Origin: Dioscorea cayenensis subsp. rotundata
Taxonomy: Eukaryota > Streptophyta > Magnoliopsida > Dioscoreales > Dioscoreaceae
Assembly: GCF_009730915.1 (NCBI RefSeq)
Contig: NC_052487.1
Location: 124,001-188,000 of the forward strand
Direction of reading: 5' to 3'
Length of the DNA stretch: 64,000 nucleotides
Shown: one piece after another, positions 45,656-57,944 of the stretch
Position numbering within the stretch: position 1 is the stretch's first letter
How the letters are laid out: each line of letters starts with the position of its first letter
Made by a program: the position numbers and the translations under genes
The notes under the pieces: generated by a model
What the model saw: the letters and a program-made list of their open reading frames with translations, nothing else
What the model was told of the DNA's origin: nothing
Database searches by the model: none

Positions 45656-47449
45656 ATGTGGAGGCTGAACATACCTTTAAAAAGAAAAAAAAAGAACTCA
45701 AGATTTCAGTTTTTTTCATCTTCGGAAGTGATCTGATCGTGGAATACGAGAATGCGAGGTGTTTTCATTGTATACTCGCAGCATTTTGCGCCGAAGATTT
45801 TCAATGGAGTTAATTTTTCAGTCTTATTTGTACTCTTTTGCAGAAGGGAGCACAGCAAATTAAAAAAAAATGTGTGAATTTATTATTTTGTTTGGAAATT
45901 AAGAGTCAAATACAATAAGTAGAATGGTTTATAACAAAGTATATATTTAATATGTAGACAATTGTATAAGTATTTAATATAGAGGACTTGTCTAGCTAAT
46001 ATAATACAAACATATAAACAAAGATAATTAAAATAAAGAACCGAGTACAAGAAGATCAGATCTTGCCATCCCCATAGCATGTGAAATAGAAGGAAGGCGC
46101 TCTTCCCTTGTCTCATGCTAACCTCCAGTTCTTGATTAAGATTCCCTAACACAATGCCTTAATTTAATCCCCTCCAAATCATACATTTAAAACCTTCTTT
46201 TAATGCATAATTAAAAAAATAAATAAAACACTTATGACCTACTATGATTTATTTAATGAATGACTTGTTATTGAGAGGCATAAAAGATCCCATACATCAC
46301 CATCTTATCAACATAAACCCCACAATTACAATGCCTACAATGCCATACAACCATATATAATATCTCCAACTCCTTCCACTAAACAAACCTAAACATTAAT
46401 GCTTTTCATAAATGGTTATTCACATGCTTCCATCACCTTCTCTGTTCACAATATTAGTATAATCTTAAGCCTTTTTAAAGCAATCAATCAACACCAAAAA
46501 GTTATCTAACCATGGCTTCTGATTTCATGAGGCACCATAAAACATCATCACCTAAATTTAATCACTTCTTCTTTGCCTTCCTTTTTCACCTTTAATTTAT
46601 CCAATGGTATTATTAAACAAACCAAAATAGAAAGCATTCATATTTGTTGCTTTTCATTATTAGAATCATTCATTTGTTAATTGAACATAAAACATTATTT
46701 ATTAAGTTTTTGTATGTTAAATCAATATAAAAATTTAGCATAAGTGACCCATTTTGTTGTAACTTACCACATCTAGTGGTTAATTTTTGTACTGTTTATT
46801 TCCTTTAATTGAAGTGATTTATTCACCTTTTCAAAAAAAAAAAAAAAATACCCATTTTGGAGATCAAATACTGTAACATTTATTATTCAACCACTTTATG
46901 CAACTGTTTTAATTTATTGAAGTGAAGTACAGACGTTGCTCATTCTGTATCATTCACTGAGTTTGGTTGCAGAAAAAGACGAATAGCATGATCAATATTT
47001 TATTTTAATAAAAAATTATTAACAGAAATAAGTGGACAAGTTGTATTGCTGTTGTTTTTTTCTTTCTTTCTTTCAACCCATCAAAATAGACTTTGTTCAC
47101 AAGGCAATTAGTTCATGGTGGACCAAACTATGATGCATCTCTTTTTGTTTTTCTGAACATTTAATTGCTGATCGTTGTCATATCAATTTTATCACAACAA
47201 TTGATATCATCATCATCATATAATAATTCACCTGATCAGTTTCATCTAAAAATGGAAAAAAAGAGCAAAAACATAATAATACTAAAAAGACTGCATTATT
47301 TCATTATAAAGTAGAGAAAGATGAGGCTATTTCATAATAATACTTAGCCTCTCTGAATGCATCATTAGAAGAAACCAAAACATAATCTGGGCCATAATAC
47401 TACCATTACTTAATAAAACTGACAAGGCATTAATGCTTTTGAGACTTTT
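45656..47449. other. PWP1 3' UTR, intergenic space and bZIP 3' UTR
   Basis: The PWP1 3' UTR probably ends near 45,865. A 'GAAGTGATTTATTCACCTTT' plus A run at about 46,813-46,849 is another LINE-type terminus on plus. From about 47,270 the sequence is likely the bZIP 3' UTR. No further gene seen. Confidence 0.5.
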
Positions 47450-48028
47450 TTAACAGTACTCAAACATGTTCATGAGCATTGGTTCTTGCTCTTCATGTTG
47501 TTGTTGTTGTTGTAGTTGGTGGTGGTTGTGGTTCATGTACATCATCATCATCATCATGTTCCAAGGCATCATCAAGTTGTCATTAACCATTGATGGTGGT
47601 GATGAATCATCAGAGAGAAAAGCAGTAGCAGCAACATTAACATTAGCAAAGTTATTCAAGCTCATGAACTGGATAATTTCATTGAGAGATTGCAACCTGT
47701 TAGTAAGCTCCATCATCTGAGTTCTAAGCACAGAGTTATCAGCTTCAACAGCTAAGTACTGTTGTGTGGTGTAGTTGAGAGAAGTGATGAACTTACTGTT
47801 CTCCTTCCTTAGTTCATTAGCTAGTGCCATTAGATCATCCAAATGCTTTTGTTTTCTCATTCTGGATCTTCTTGCAGACTCTCTATTTGACAGCATTCTC
47901 TTCTGCTTTCTCTGATCTATCAGTTCAAAGCTTGAGTTTTGGCCATGGCTTGATGATCCTGTTCCTGTTCCAGTTCCAGTTCCAGTTCCTGTTCCAGTTC
48001 CTGATGATGCTCCACTGGAGGAAACCAT
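47450..48028 (-). CDS. Group S1 bZIP transcription factor (bZIP11-like)
   Basis: An intronless 192-residue protein, as usual for S1 bZIPs but longer than the typical 150-170. A Ser/Gly start is followed by a Gly-Thr repeat (residues 10-24). The basic region at about 39-60 reads RKQKRMLSNRESARRSRMRK and contains the invariant N48-x7-R56. A leucine zipper of heptads follows to about residue 120. The C-terminus has Met and Gln runs (MMMMMMY; QQQQQ). S1 factors heterodimerise with group C bZIPs, bind ACGT motifs and reprogramme amino-acid and sugar metabolism under low energy. The leader encodes the sucrose-control peptide, so translation should fall when sucrose is high. The long repeats are paralogue-specific additions. 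Confidence 0.93.
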   Translation of the reverse strand: MVSSSGASSGTGTGTGTGTGTGTGSSSHGQNSSFELIDQRKQKRMLSNRESARRSRMRKQKHLDDLMALANELRKENSKFITSLNYTTQQYLAVEADNSVLRTQMMELTNRLQSLNEIIQFMSLNNFANVNVAATAFLSDDSSPPSMVNDNLMMPWNMMMMMMYMNHNHHQLQQQQQHEEQEPMLMNMFEYC

Positions 48029-48195
48029 TGATAAAAATCCAACCTCTATATGACTATATTGTTGTTTTTTTTTTCCTTGTTATTTAGTAGTACTTAATAT
48101 AGAAGAAGCAAAGAGAAAAAAAAAAGATTAATAGTAGGAATTATTAATATATATATATGGCCACAGATTAGGAAGAGAAGGAGAAGGAGATGAGT

Positions 48196-48321
48196 TCATG
48201 AGAAGACATAGAACCAGTAGAGGAAAACAACAGAGAAGGACTGAACCAGATGGGTCCTGCGCCTCAAGGTGGAATTTATCATAAACCCAGACAAAAGGAT
48301 CTCACTTAGCACCGGCGACAT
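48196..48321 (-). CDS. Sucrose-control uORF (SC-uORF) of the bZIP mRNA
   Basis: A 41-residue frame lies 167 nt upstream of the bZIP ATG. It reads MSPVLSEILLSGFMINSTL, then RRRTHLVQSFSVVFLYWFYV, then FS and stop. It matches, nearly residue for residue, the conserved SC-peptide of S1 bZIP leaders. Known mechanism: in high sucrose the nascent peptide stalls the ribosome near the uORF stop, repressing the main ORF (sucrose-induced repression of translation). The critical C-terminal half (LVQSFSVVFLYWFYVFS) is intact, so control is expected to work. Confidence 0.96.
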   Translation of the reverse strand: MSPVLSEILLSGFMINSTLRRRTHLVQSFSVVFLYWFYVFS

Positions 48322-48358
48322 CAATGAGAAACATCAAGATGATGTATAACTGCTGCAT
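48302..48358 (-). promoter_or_regulatory. First uORF (18 codons) overlapping the SC-uORF
   Basis: The frame MQQLYIILMFLIDVAGAK ends at TGA (48,302-48,304), 17-20 nt inside the SC-uORF in another frame. A ribosome translating it would skip the SC-uORF start. Arabidopsis S1 bZIP leaders have a similar overlapping first uORF (from memory), so the layout is probably conserved. Confidence 0.7.
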
Positions 48359-48399
48359 GTGACTCTCAAAGATCTAATAATAATAATATTTCTCACAAA

Positions 48400-48432
48400 C
48401 AAGAAGAAGAAGAAGAAGAAGAAGAAGAAGAG
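48400..48432. repeat. (GAA/AAG)n microsatellite in the bZIP leader
   Basis: The run appears as CTT repeats in the mRNA, upstream of both uORFs. A second, non-leader GAA run lies at about 48,734-48,764. Confidence 0.85.
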
Positions 48433-48550
48433 GAAGAGGGAGCATAGATTAACTACACTAAAAATCTAATCTTTGAGTCATAAAGAGCATAAAGATTGGA
48501 TTTTGAGAAGAAGGAGAGGGGGAAGGGATATTGGCTAAGAAGAGCATGGA

Positions 48551-48558
48551 ATTTATAG
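48551..48558 (-). promoter_or_regulatory. TATA box of the bZIP gene
   Basis: On minus the context is 'TTGTTCTATAAATTCCATG', which puts the transcription start near 48,525 and gives a leader of about 500 nt, enough for the uORFs. Confidence 0.6.
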
Positions 48559-48779
48559 AACAAAATAGGACTAAAAATTAATAATAATAAAATGAAAAGG
48601 TGGAAAGCAGTAGAGAAGAAAAGAAAGTGAAAGTGATTGAGAAGGGAAAGAAAGCAAGAGCACATTGGAATCTCCTACAAACACATAGGGAAAAGAAGTT
48701 GGTGGGAGAGTTGGAAGAAGAAATGAAGAATATGAAGAAGAAGAAGAAGAAGAAGAAGAAGAAAGAGAGAATTCACCAC

Positions 48780-51700
48780 TAGACTCTAATTCTAGTTCTA
48801 GACTAGTGTTAAAAAGTTAAAAAGGAGAAACTCATTTTCAATTGGATTTTTTTCTTCAAAAATCTCTAATTACTTTTTGTTTATTTTCATGTCTTGATGC
48901 TTTGTATCTCCCACACATGCATAGCTCACTGTTTTGTTGATGATTCAGTTGGTGGAAAGTTAAAACTTATTTCTTGGAATTTTCTCCAAAACTCTTTTTC
49001 ATTACTTTATTTTATTTTATTTATTTTTATCCATTGTTTTCATGCTTTGATTCTTCACTCTTTCAGTCTTTTGTTGGAAGATTCATGGAGGCTATAAACA
49101 TAGTCATTAGTCTAAGACATGAAGGAATTCCCACGTGTGGTCTTTGTTTTTTTTTTTTTTAATGGATAAATTATTACTAAATATTAAATCAAGAAAACAA
49201 ATATAAACACATAAATTAATCTTACATGCAAATATTGATTTAGATGTTGGATTAAAAAAAAGAATACAAAAAATATAAAATAAATACTGAGATTATACCA
49301 GTAACAAATGATGTAGATCAAACTAAAGTTGTACAGTCAACATAGATGTTAAGTATTTTTTTTATATAAAATATAAATAAATCATGTGTTAAAGGCGTGT
49401 ATAATCATAGAATTACTATCTCAACACATGTACCCTCACTTTACTTGAACTGAAATTTAAACTTATTTTTTTAATAAAAATATAAATATTTTATGTAAAA
49501 AATTCAGTACCAATACATGATTATTGGGACGTCAAATATTAATGGGTGGATCTATGCTTTTTAATTAGTGAAATTATTTTTTTAAAATAAAGTGAGAGAA
49601 ACTAAGAAGTTCTAGATAAAGGTTTCATGAAATGTGATATAAAACAAAAAGAAAGTTTTGAATTTATTAAATAAGTTTGGTTAAGTTGGATGATGACCAA
49701 TCGTTAGGTTAGACCTTTTTCTTTTTGTTTATTATTGCATCATGAAAGATGGATAAAATTATTATGTGTTTTGACCTCTTATATTAAATAAAAATGATAA
49801 TTGTTAAGTTTCAGATTAGTTAATTATATAATAATTTAATTTTTTATTAAATTTTATTTTTAATCATATATTGTATATTTCATTAATTTTAAAGCAATAT
49901 TTATGGATCTTTTATTATTTTTAAAAAATAAGTTTCTTTTTAAATTTTTGTCTGTTTTTTTTTTGGGAGAATTTTTTAATTCTATATAATCTCATAGGCT
50001 TTGTACCTTGAGTTGACTACATGTATATCTAGTTTATGTAATTAATAAAATATAATATAATAAATAAACAAATAAGAAATTGATGAGTGGGAATATTAAA
50101 TAATAGAACATAAATAAAGTCAAAATTAATTATTATGTACACAACCCTAACTCCAATCAATTAACCAAACCCTCTCATTGATTGGAAACTCTTCTAGAAA
50201 ATTGAGGCATTTATTTATATCATTCCCTATTCCTAAAGATATATAGTAATTAAACTAATCAATGGTTGAGTCTTGAGAGTCATATCATCAATTATTCTTC
50301 TCAAATCTTTGAAGACCAAACATGAAACATGGATTTCCACCAATCATAAACCAACACATTGAAACATTTCCTTTTTTGTTTTTCTTTCTTTTTCCAATCT
50401 TTAGTTCTTTTTTATGTTCCATCTAAATAAGTTTATTAATTTTTTTCAAAAAAAAAAGTTTATTAATCCACAAAAATGCTAATCAATTGGTTAATAATGC
50501 TCTTTGTTGTCATCTTCCCCACTACTTCTTCACTTGTTACCTAAAATGGTCTACATTATTGGTAAAATTTTAGTTGCATTATGTGAATAAATAATAAAAA
50601 ATTTAGAAATTAGATAAATCACAATTATATTAAATCAATAAAACAGATACATATGCATAAACCAATCTTAACCACTTGTACTAATTATGATAAATGGCAT
50701 TTGATCAAATAAAAACCATGAGTGAAAACTAGTTGTTGGATTTAAGGTTGTATTAATATGTTCTTCTTGATAGAAAGTAAATGGAGGAAGACCAAGCTCT
50801 ATTTGATTTAATTATAGACACTATAATTTTTGGATTCCTTGTTGCTAAAACAAGAAATAAAAAAAATGAACTAAAACTCAATATTATAATGTATGAAAGA
50901 AACCAGATAAATGATGCATAATGTACCAAAACAAAGAAAAATAATATATTAAAATGAGTTGGTTTCATTGCATATTGAGATGACAAGCACTTGAAGTGGG
51001 AATTTGAGATGTATCAATGGAAGACAACTTTGCATATTGAGTCCTCTTGTCTTTTTTTCCATTGAGTGGGAGGGACAATGTTAGGTTATGTTGTGTCAAA
51101 TTATTTTTTTATTTTTATTTTTAAAATTTTTAATAACATAAGATGCTTTTTGGATAATAAATTCTCAAATATATGTCTTTAAGAATAATATCTCCATAGA
51201 GGATTTGAGTTAATATTCAGGAATTAGATGCCTTTTAATAAAAAATACAAATTTTATTTTTTTATTTTTAATTTATTTTTTATAAGGTGGATAAATCACT
51301 CATCTCAACCCCTGAGAGAGTAGATCTTTCGACCTCTTACCTAACAAATTATGATGATGGTTATAGTATGAATTTTATTAAATAACAAGAAATATAAAAA
51401 AATTAAGATAAATGAGAATGATAAAAAAAAATGGTAATAGAAATATAGTTATCTATATAATTTTTAAAAGTCTCTTTTGCTATTTTAACATGTGATTTAT
51501 AGCAATTTTTTTTTTCATAGACACAACATTTGACAAGGAAACTTACTGATAAAGAGAAGCAAATTTCATGTAGATAAGATTAGGGAAAGTAAAAAACAGA
51601 ACCTTCAAGCACCATTCAACAACTTGGGCTAAAGATAAAGATTTGTTCTAAATTTGTATTTATTTTTATTTGGATTTTGTCTTCTCATAAAAATAAATAA

Positions 51701-54700
51701 ATAAATAAAATTCATTAAAAAATAAGAGATAAAAACACCAGGACCATGAGGGGATATATAATAAAATCATGATCTAACTCCTTTGTTATAATTAAAAGAA
51801 CTACCTGATCATACAAAGAAAGGATTCCCTATCTTTTTGAATGAGCTTTTGTATTCTTGACATATTATATGATTTATTTATTTGTAAAAAGATAAATAAT
51901 AAAAATAAAGAAGATAGGCATCCTTGATTAGTTCCAACTTTCATGGGTGTATCTCCATGCTAACTTGTTTCTTAACAAGAGGAGGCATTGGTAGATCTAG
52001 ACCACCTATTGTTATTATTATTATTATTATTATTATAAAGATAGAGAGTAAGATGCCAAATAATATTTATAGAGACATAGCAATGTGGATTCCTTGCTGC
52101 TGTCTTTGTTCTTATGCCAAACTAGTCAAAACAAAAGCAAAGAGAATCCACTCTTGTCTATAAAAAAAACAGCCTTGCATAGATTTTCTATTTCTTTGTT
52201 CTTTTAAATTAAAATTAAGGGGAAAAAGAATTAAGCTAAGAACTTCATCATGTTCATTTACAATTACTTTATCTTCAATATATCTTTTTTATAAAATAAA
52301 TAAATCACAAAAACAAATTTTTTTTTTTTAAATTATAAGATTAAGAAACACAGACAAAGACCTCTAAACCAATCTCAGTGTTCAAAGATCAAAAAAAAAA
52401 AAGTACATTAAAAACTCCTACAATCAAACAATATGAGATTGTTGATTATGCGGATGACAACATCCTAGGTTAGGAACTTAGGGAAAAAAAAAACATAAAG
52501 CAAAAATAAAAAAGAAAAGGGCAACAAAAAAGAAAAAAGAAAAACAATTTAGGATTATGAAGCTTGTCAATGTCCACCACTAGTTTGATATCCAAAAATG
52601 GTTGATGGAACAAACATCCACATGTCAGTCTTTCTACTCTCAAAGTGTCCACGTGTTACATATATAATCACTCTTCATAGAAAGAGAAAAAGTGGTAAAG
52701 ATTTCCAACAACTATACATGTATGTATCTCTATCACACCATCAATTTTAGTTGCAAGTGGAGCCTCAATCTCTCATGTAGCAGCCACGTTGCACTGTTAT
52801 CACATTGTCCAAAGAAAATATGATAATTAGATAAATTATTCATTTTTATTAATTTTTTTAAACAGATAGCCGACAAGTGATCTCATGTAAAAGATATTAA
52901 AAACGTTCACAAAAGAAGTGTAGTTAATACCTTAACATATATGTGCTCTCACCTGTGTGAGATTTAGAGTTTGATCTCAGGTCCTTTCCAAAATAAATAC
53001 TGTACGTTAAGAACCTGATGTCAATAAGTCAAAAGATAATGGGCTCATTTTTATTAATTTGGTTAGTTGTTAGTTTCAAAAATATATATTTTAAATAGTG
53101 ATTATATATATATATATATATATATTTTATTTAGTATAGTTCAGTCATTGAAATGCCAGAAACTCGTAGAATCCAATTTCTTAGTTAAAGAGAAATTAAT
53201 CTTTACTATGGAAGGAGCATGAGTTTGGTCACTTGAGGGATAAGGATTCTTACAATGGTATTGTATTGTTAGAGTTTGCGATATGAATTTTGTTGACGAT
53301 GCAGGTCATAGTTATCTCAATCATGTATTGGGAGAAACTTAAACTCTCAACCTTCAGTATAAAAATCAAGTGTCTTACTACTTGGCTATGGTGGCAGTGA
53401 TATTAGGATGGGCATGTTAGTCTGTTCTTATTTATTTTTTTAATGAATGTAATTCATCCAGTTTTTTAAAAACTAATAATTGCAATTACTGACATAATCA
53501 TACGAGAAATTATTCATTTTGAGAAATCTCATTCACAATACCATATTACAACAGAGATATTGTAACAATCAATCACCTAATTATTTATATATATATATAA
53601 TTGTCCGGTTTAATGCATTCCATTAATAGAATCACAATACATTGATTCCTCCATACTATAATAATCACCGACCCTATCAAAAGAGTGAGCAATTGTTTGT
53701 TTTGATTCATCTCACTCATGTGTGATTTTAAATATAGTACCAAAAGATATTCATAAAAAAAAAAATTAATTGTCATATTTGGCTAATACCATTAATAGCA
53801 GGCAACTTGACAACTTGCATGAATACATCCTTTAATTATTCTCATATATATATATAAGTTTTAAAAACCTTTTGATTAATCTTTCTTTCTTTGCTATATG
53901 AAGCATAGGCCACTAAATAAAGAAGATGAGCATTAAGAATCATCACTAAAGATATGCCTCCCTACAAATGGTTCCATTGGTGCTCCTTTTGATTTGCACT
54001 ACATTCTTATTTTCACTGAAAAAAATAAATTTTCTTTCGTGTAAGAAAACTTTTAGGAAAAGGTTAAACTTTTTCAAAATGGTAAATTTACTTTAGTCTT
54101 TCTTGTTGAAGAATATAGTTCTTAATTTTCTTCTTAACACCTTAAAATAGTAGTTTATAAAATGAAATGTGAATGTAAGTGTGAGCCAATGATTTGTTGG
54201 TCTATAAACACTGGGTTCTTTCTGAATATCAATTTACACAAAATAAAAACATATATGTGTTAAAATATTACTTTCATATTTGTACATATCTTGATGTTGT
54301 GATTTGTCCATATTTTATAAAAAAAAATTGTATGAACGAATACTGGAGATTAAAATAATAACAGTAATAACAATTAAAAAAAAAAAAAGGAAATAAACAT
54401 ATATGAATAGAGTGAGAAGAGAAAAGTGAAGTATAATTAATAGCATATAAAGGGAAAAGATTTGGTCGGTTTGTGGGGTCTAAAGTGAAAAAAAGCCAGA
54501 GAGGATAGATACTTAAAGAAGGGAACTACACTCATCTTTCTTCAAAGCCATTGCTTGTGTTGTACTTGGGAACCAAGAGTTTGTGATGCTTTTCATATGA
54601 AAGACAGTTAAAGCTGTTTCCTTAGTTGAGCCACTTGCACCTTCTTTTATTTGTTTAATTTTTGTTTAATTTTTTCTTTGAGTATTTTATATAAATTAAA

Positions 54701-55343
54701 AGATTATGATCTTTGGTATCATGTAAATGAAGACCATTAAATTGACAAAATTTGTTTTTATTGTCATTATCTTTTTAATATAAACTTATATTTAATACAG
54801 TTTTCATTCTTTTACACGAGGACAAATATAAGTATGAAAACCGATCATATATTTTTTACTTGAAATTTTACATCTCTAAAATTGACAGAAACCAAACTAA
54901 AAAAAGGTGTTCTTACTATCAAAAGAAGTCTCAATCGAACAATTCTGCTCCTAGATTTTGATTAAACAAATATAAAATCTCTCCTATCAAATCTATGATA
55001 ACATGTATTTATAATTATAAAAATAGTATTTAATAATCATGTACTCCTTATATCTATAATTTTTTTTATAAATACAACAAATACAATGGTCAGAAACAAC
55101 AATTTATCGTCAAGACCCGTAACTTTCATTGGATCACTTTTTTTTTTTTTTGGGGATTTGAATAAAAAAAAATTATTTCCCTCCTCATTGAAGCACTTTC
55201 AACAAGAAAGGTACACTAGTGTTTCTATGGTCTCTTCTTTGATAAAAGACTGCCACCCTTAACTTCTCCATCCTCCAATGTGTTTGGAGTGACTGTATAT
55301 GTTCCCACTCTCCAATGAAATTGACCCAAATCTTGAAAAGCTG
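48780..55343. other. Long AT-rich intergenic region, left part
   Basis: No gene seen in about 6.5 kb. T/A runs with 'GGATAAATTATTAC' (49,160) and 'AAGGTGGATAAATCAC' (51,285-51,300) look like minus-strand LINE termini. An 'ATGTAATTCATCCAG' plus A run at 53,448 looks like a plus one. (TTA)n lies at 52,012-52,036. Confidence 0.5.
53285..53410 (-). mobile_element. Possible tRNA-derived SINE remnant
   Basis: On minus, 'CATAGCCAAGTAGTAAGAC' resembles a pol III A box and 'GGTTGAGAGTTTAAGTTTC' a decayed B box, at tRNA-like spacing. Ends and target duplications are not visible. Confidence 0.35.
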
Positions 55344-55565
55344 TTAAAGAGATGAAGTAAAAGATTCTAAAATCTTATGCATATTTTGCAACTTGAGATT
55401 CAAATCTGCCAACTTTGTCATCTCATAATCATATTGCAATCCATTCTTTAAACTTTCCCAAGTCTGTTGGGCTGCTGTCTGGCCTGTTAACTTTCTTATC
55501 AGGCCTCTTAAGTTTGATAAACAACTTAATAACATGTTAATTAATACTTCAGCATTAGAAATCAA
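55344..55565 (-). pseudogene. Possible Copia gag (UBN2-like) fragment
   Basis: The frame 'GQTAAQQTWESLKNGLQ' followed by 'LADLNLKLQNMHK' has the spacing of the Copia gag core (..TA.E.W..L......L..L..QL..). No zinc knuckle, LTR or pol is near. It could be chance. Confidence 0.3.
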
Positions 55566-56394
55566 AACCAGTGGACTTTTATATCATCCATGTATTCATC
55601 TCTTTTATGTACTTGTTTTGCTGCAATGCTAAGATGATACAAAAAGCATATACAGTTTTGATTAGAGATAATGTGTTCTAGTTTTACTTTGCTGATAATC
55701 TTCATATGTTCAACTACTTCACTGTCCAAAATTGAAACTTTCTTTGACATTAAATTTATAGACATATGATGCTTTTGATTTGGATAATAAGATCAGTTTT
55801 ATATATCCAATGGAACCTCTGAAAGAATACTAAGGATATGGTCAACATAAAATCTTAAGTGATGTTTGAATAAGATTGTACAAAATTTGTCCATGTACTT
55901 CCTCTCAGAAGGATGCATTTAATGGAATATATATTTAAGACTGTACTCAGTGACCAAGAGGAATATATTTTGTTCTGTGCTTAATTGTATATCTTTGTTC
56001 ACTAGTTCAAAGATGGTTTTTCTGCAATTGAACTTTCTTGAGAAGTCTTATGTACTGTTTTTTTAATCACATCACATTTAATAGCTCTCACTGGAGAAAA
56101 AAAAAATGATTTTATTCACAAATTGAGGAAATAATCATTAAACAAATTTGCTTAATTTGAATACAGAAAGAAACACTCTAACCCTAATGATGTAAAACAC
56201 TTGTTCTCTTTGAAAGCAAAATACCATTATTTCATATTGAACTCCATTAGTGACTACTGGTTAAGTTCCTCAAATTAATATATTTTTGATAATTTAGATT
56301 GTCATGAGTTTATGTAAACTATAATTCTTTGCATAGTTTTAACTTCTATTGTCCTACTGCTGTGACAAAAAAATAAAAATGCTATAAAGTCATC

Positions 56395-56600
56395 TGATTC
56401 GGCTGGTTAGTGACACTATTTCAATGTCTCTTCCGAGAAAAAAGAGAAAAAGTGACAAGAATTCAAATCATGATTAATTAAACACTGATCCAATAAGTCA
56501 AGATGAGGACGCGTAAAGCATTAACTTCCCGTATACCCCTTTGAGCAAGCGCGGGAGTTTGTCGCCCTTCTCAAAATAAATAAATAAATAAATAAATAAT
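56395..56600 (+). mobile_element. Possible SINE remnant
   Basis: 'GGCTGGTTAGTGACACTATT' could be a decayed A box and 'GAATTCAAATCATG' a B box. The 3' end 'GCCCTTCTCAAAATAAATAA' with (AAAT)n is like that of the SINE at 57,729. No target duplication was found. Confidence 0.35.
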
Positions 56601-57728
56601 AAAAAATCGGATGTCATAATACCTATGTTTAAAAATAGAAATTTAGATCATGTAAATAAAATAATAATTGGGAAGCAGCTTGAAATCATATGATAATTAG
56701 AAAGATTAATATATAGTGTGATTTTATTCTGAATGTGATGGGTTAGAATGATATAGTGGTGAAGAAAACAAGGGACAAAGACTAGAATAACAACTCTTCG
56801 GCATCTTGAAACCCAAGTCCATGGGAGATAGGGTGAATGATATCTTCAAACTAATATGAACTTCTCTCTTTGATTGGAATTGGATTCCTTATTGTATGAC
56901 AATGAACTTATTTGAGATTGAATTAATTTTAATTTTATCTATCTATCCATTAATTTATCTAAAGTGGATGCCAGAGGTTGTTATTTTTTTTTTAATATTA
57001 TTACTTAGAATTTTTGAAGTCAAAAAGATTAAGAGTATATGAAGGACTAATCATGCTTTGTTGAAGTTCTCTTCCTTGACTTTGAGGAGAAAGTTTGTTA
57101 TTCTTCTATACATAAAACCTGTTCACATAAACTTATCATGTTTTTTTTTTTTTAATATTATCATCTTTGTAATAAAATTTTAATTTACACATGTTGGTAG
57201 TATAGTAGGTTCTCTGTATTAATAATAGAAATAAAGTTTCAAGAGTTGTGCTTTGTCATTCTTTTTGAAAAGGAAAAGAATGGTTTAATTAGAGTGGTAT
57301 CTAAGCAATGGCATTTCAATCATTTCATTCTTTTTAAGGTAATCCCTTTGGTCAATTTTTTCCCCTCTTATCTTATACTTATCTTGTTTCACCTTTATTA
57401 GTATTGATGCATGTATATTATATATATACACTTACTTAATAAAAATGAACAATAATTTCAATATTAGTAATTTCAAATATAATTTTTTTAAAAAAAGTTA
57501 ATTGACTACCTAAATATATCAAATATGATAAAAATTGATGTAGAAATAAAATTAAAAAAGACACTAAGAGAAGTGATTAAGTGGACACTAACCAATTAAT
57601 GGTAGTTTTTTTTTAAATAGATGAATCACACCTATTAAAAAAATAGTAAAATACTATAAAAATAATATAAAAAATATAAATACACAATTACAAAAAAAAA
57701 AAACATCCCAGTAAAAATAAATGATAAT

Positions 57729-57930
57729 GCCAACGACCATTTGGTCTATTGGCATCGGGACCCTTGCGTAGGGTGTTCGCCAAGAGTGTCGAGCGTGGCT
57801 CCTCGAGTTCGATCCCCATCTCACGCAAGGTGAGGGGCCGAGGGCACGGTTCGGTGGTGAGCGTGGCTCCCCACGTGTTCGTCCCTGGGTTCCCGTGATT
57901 GTCATCTTTCTCAAAAAAAAATAAAAAATA
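57729..57930 (+). mobile_element. SINE with intact target-site duplication
   Basis: A perfect 14-bp duplication AAATAAATGATAAT (57,715-57,728 and 57,931-57,944) flanks a GC-rich body of about 200 bp. A B box, GAGTTCGATCC, lies near 57,807 and an A-box-like 'TGGTCTATTGGCATCGGG' near 57,742. The tail is 'TTTCTCAAAAAAAAATAAAA'. It is non-coding and strikingly GC-rich against its surroundings. Confidence 0.85.
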
Positions 57931-57944
57931 AAATAAATGATAAT

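Noticed and set aside
55562..55765. 67-codon minus frame next to the gag-like fragment
   Set aside because: No Copia gag motif is recognisable, and its composition is that of random AT-rich DNA.
57740..57830. Functional tRNA gene
   Set aside because: A B box is present, but there is no cloverleaf or paired acceptor stem. TSD and A-rich tail show a SINE.
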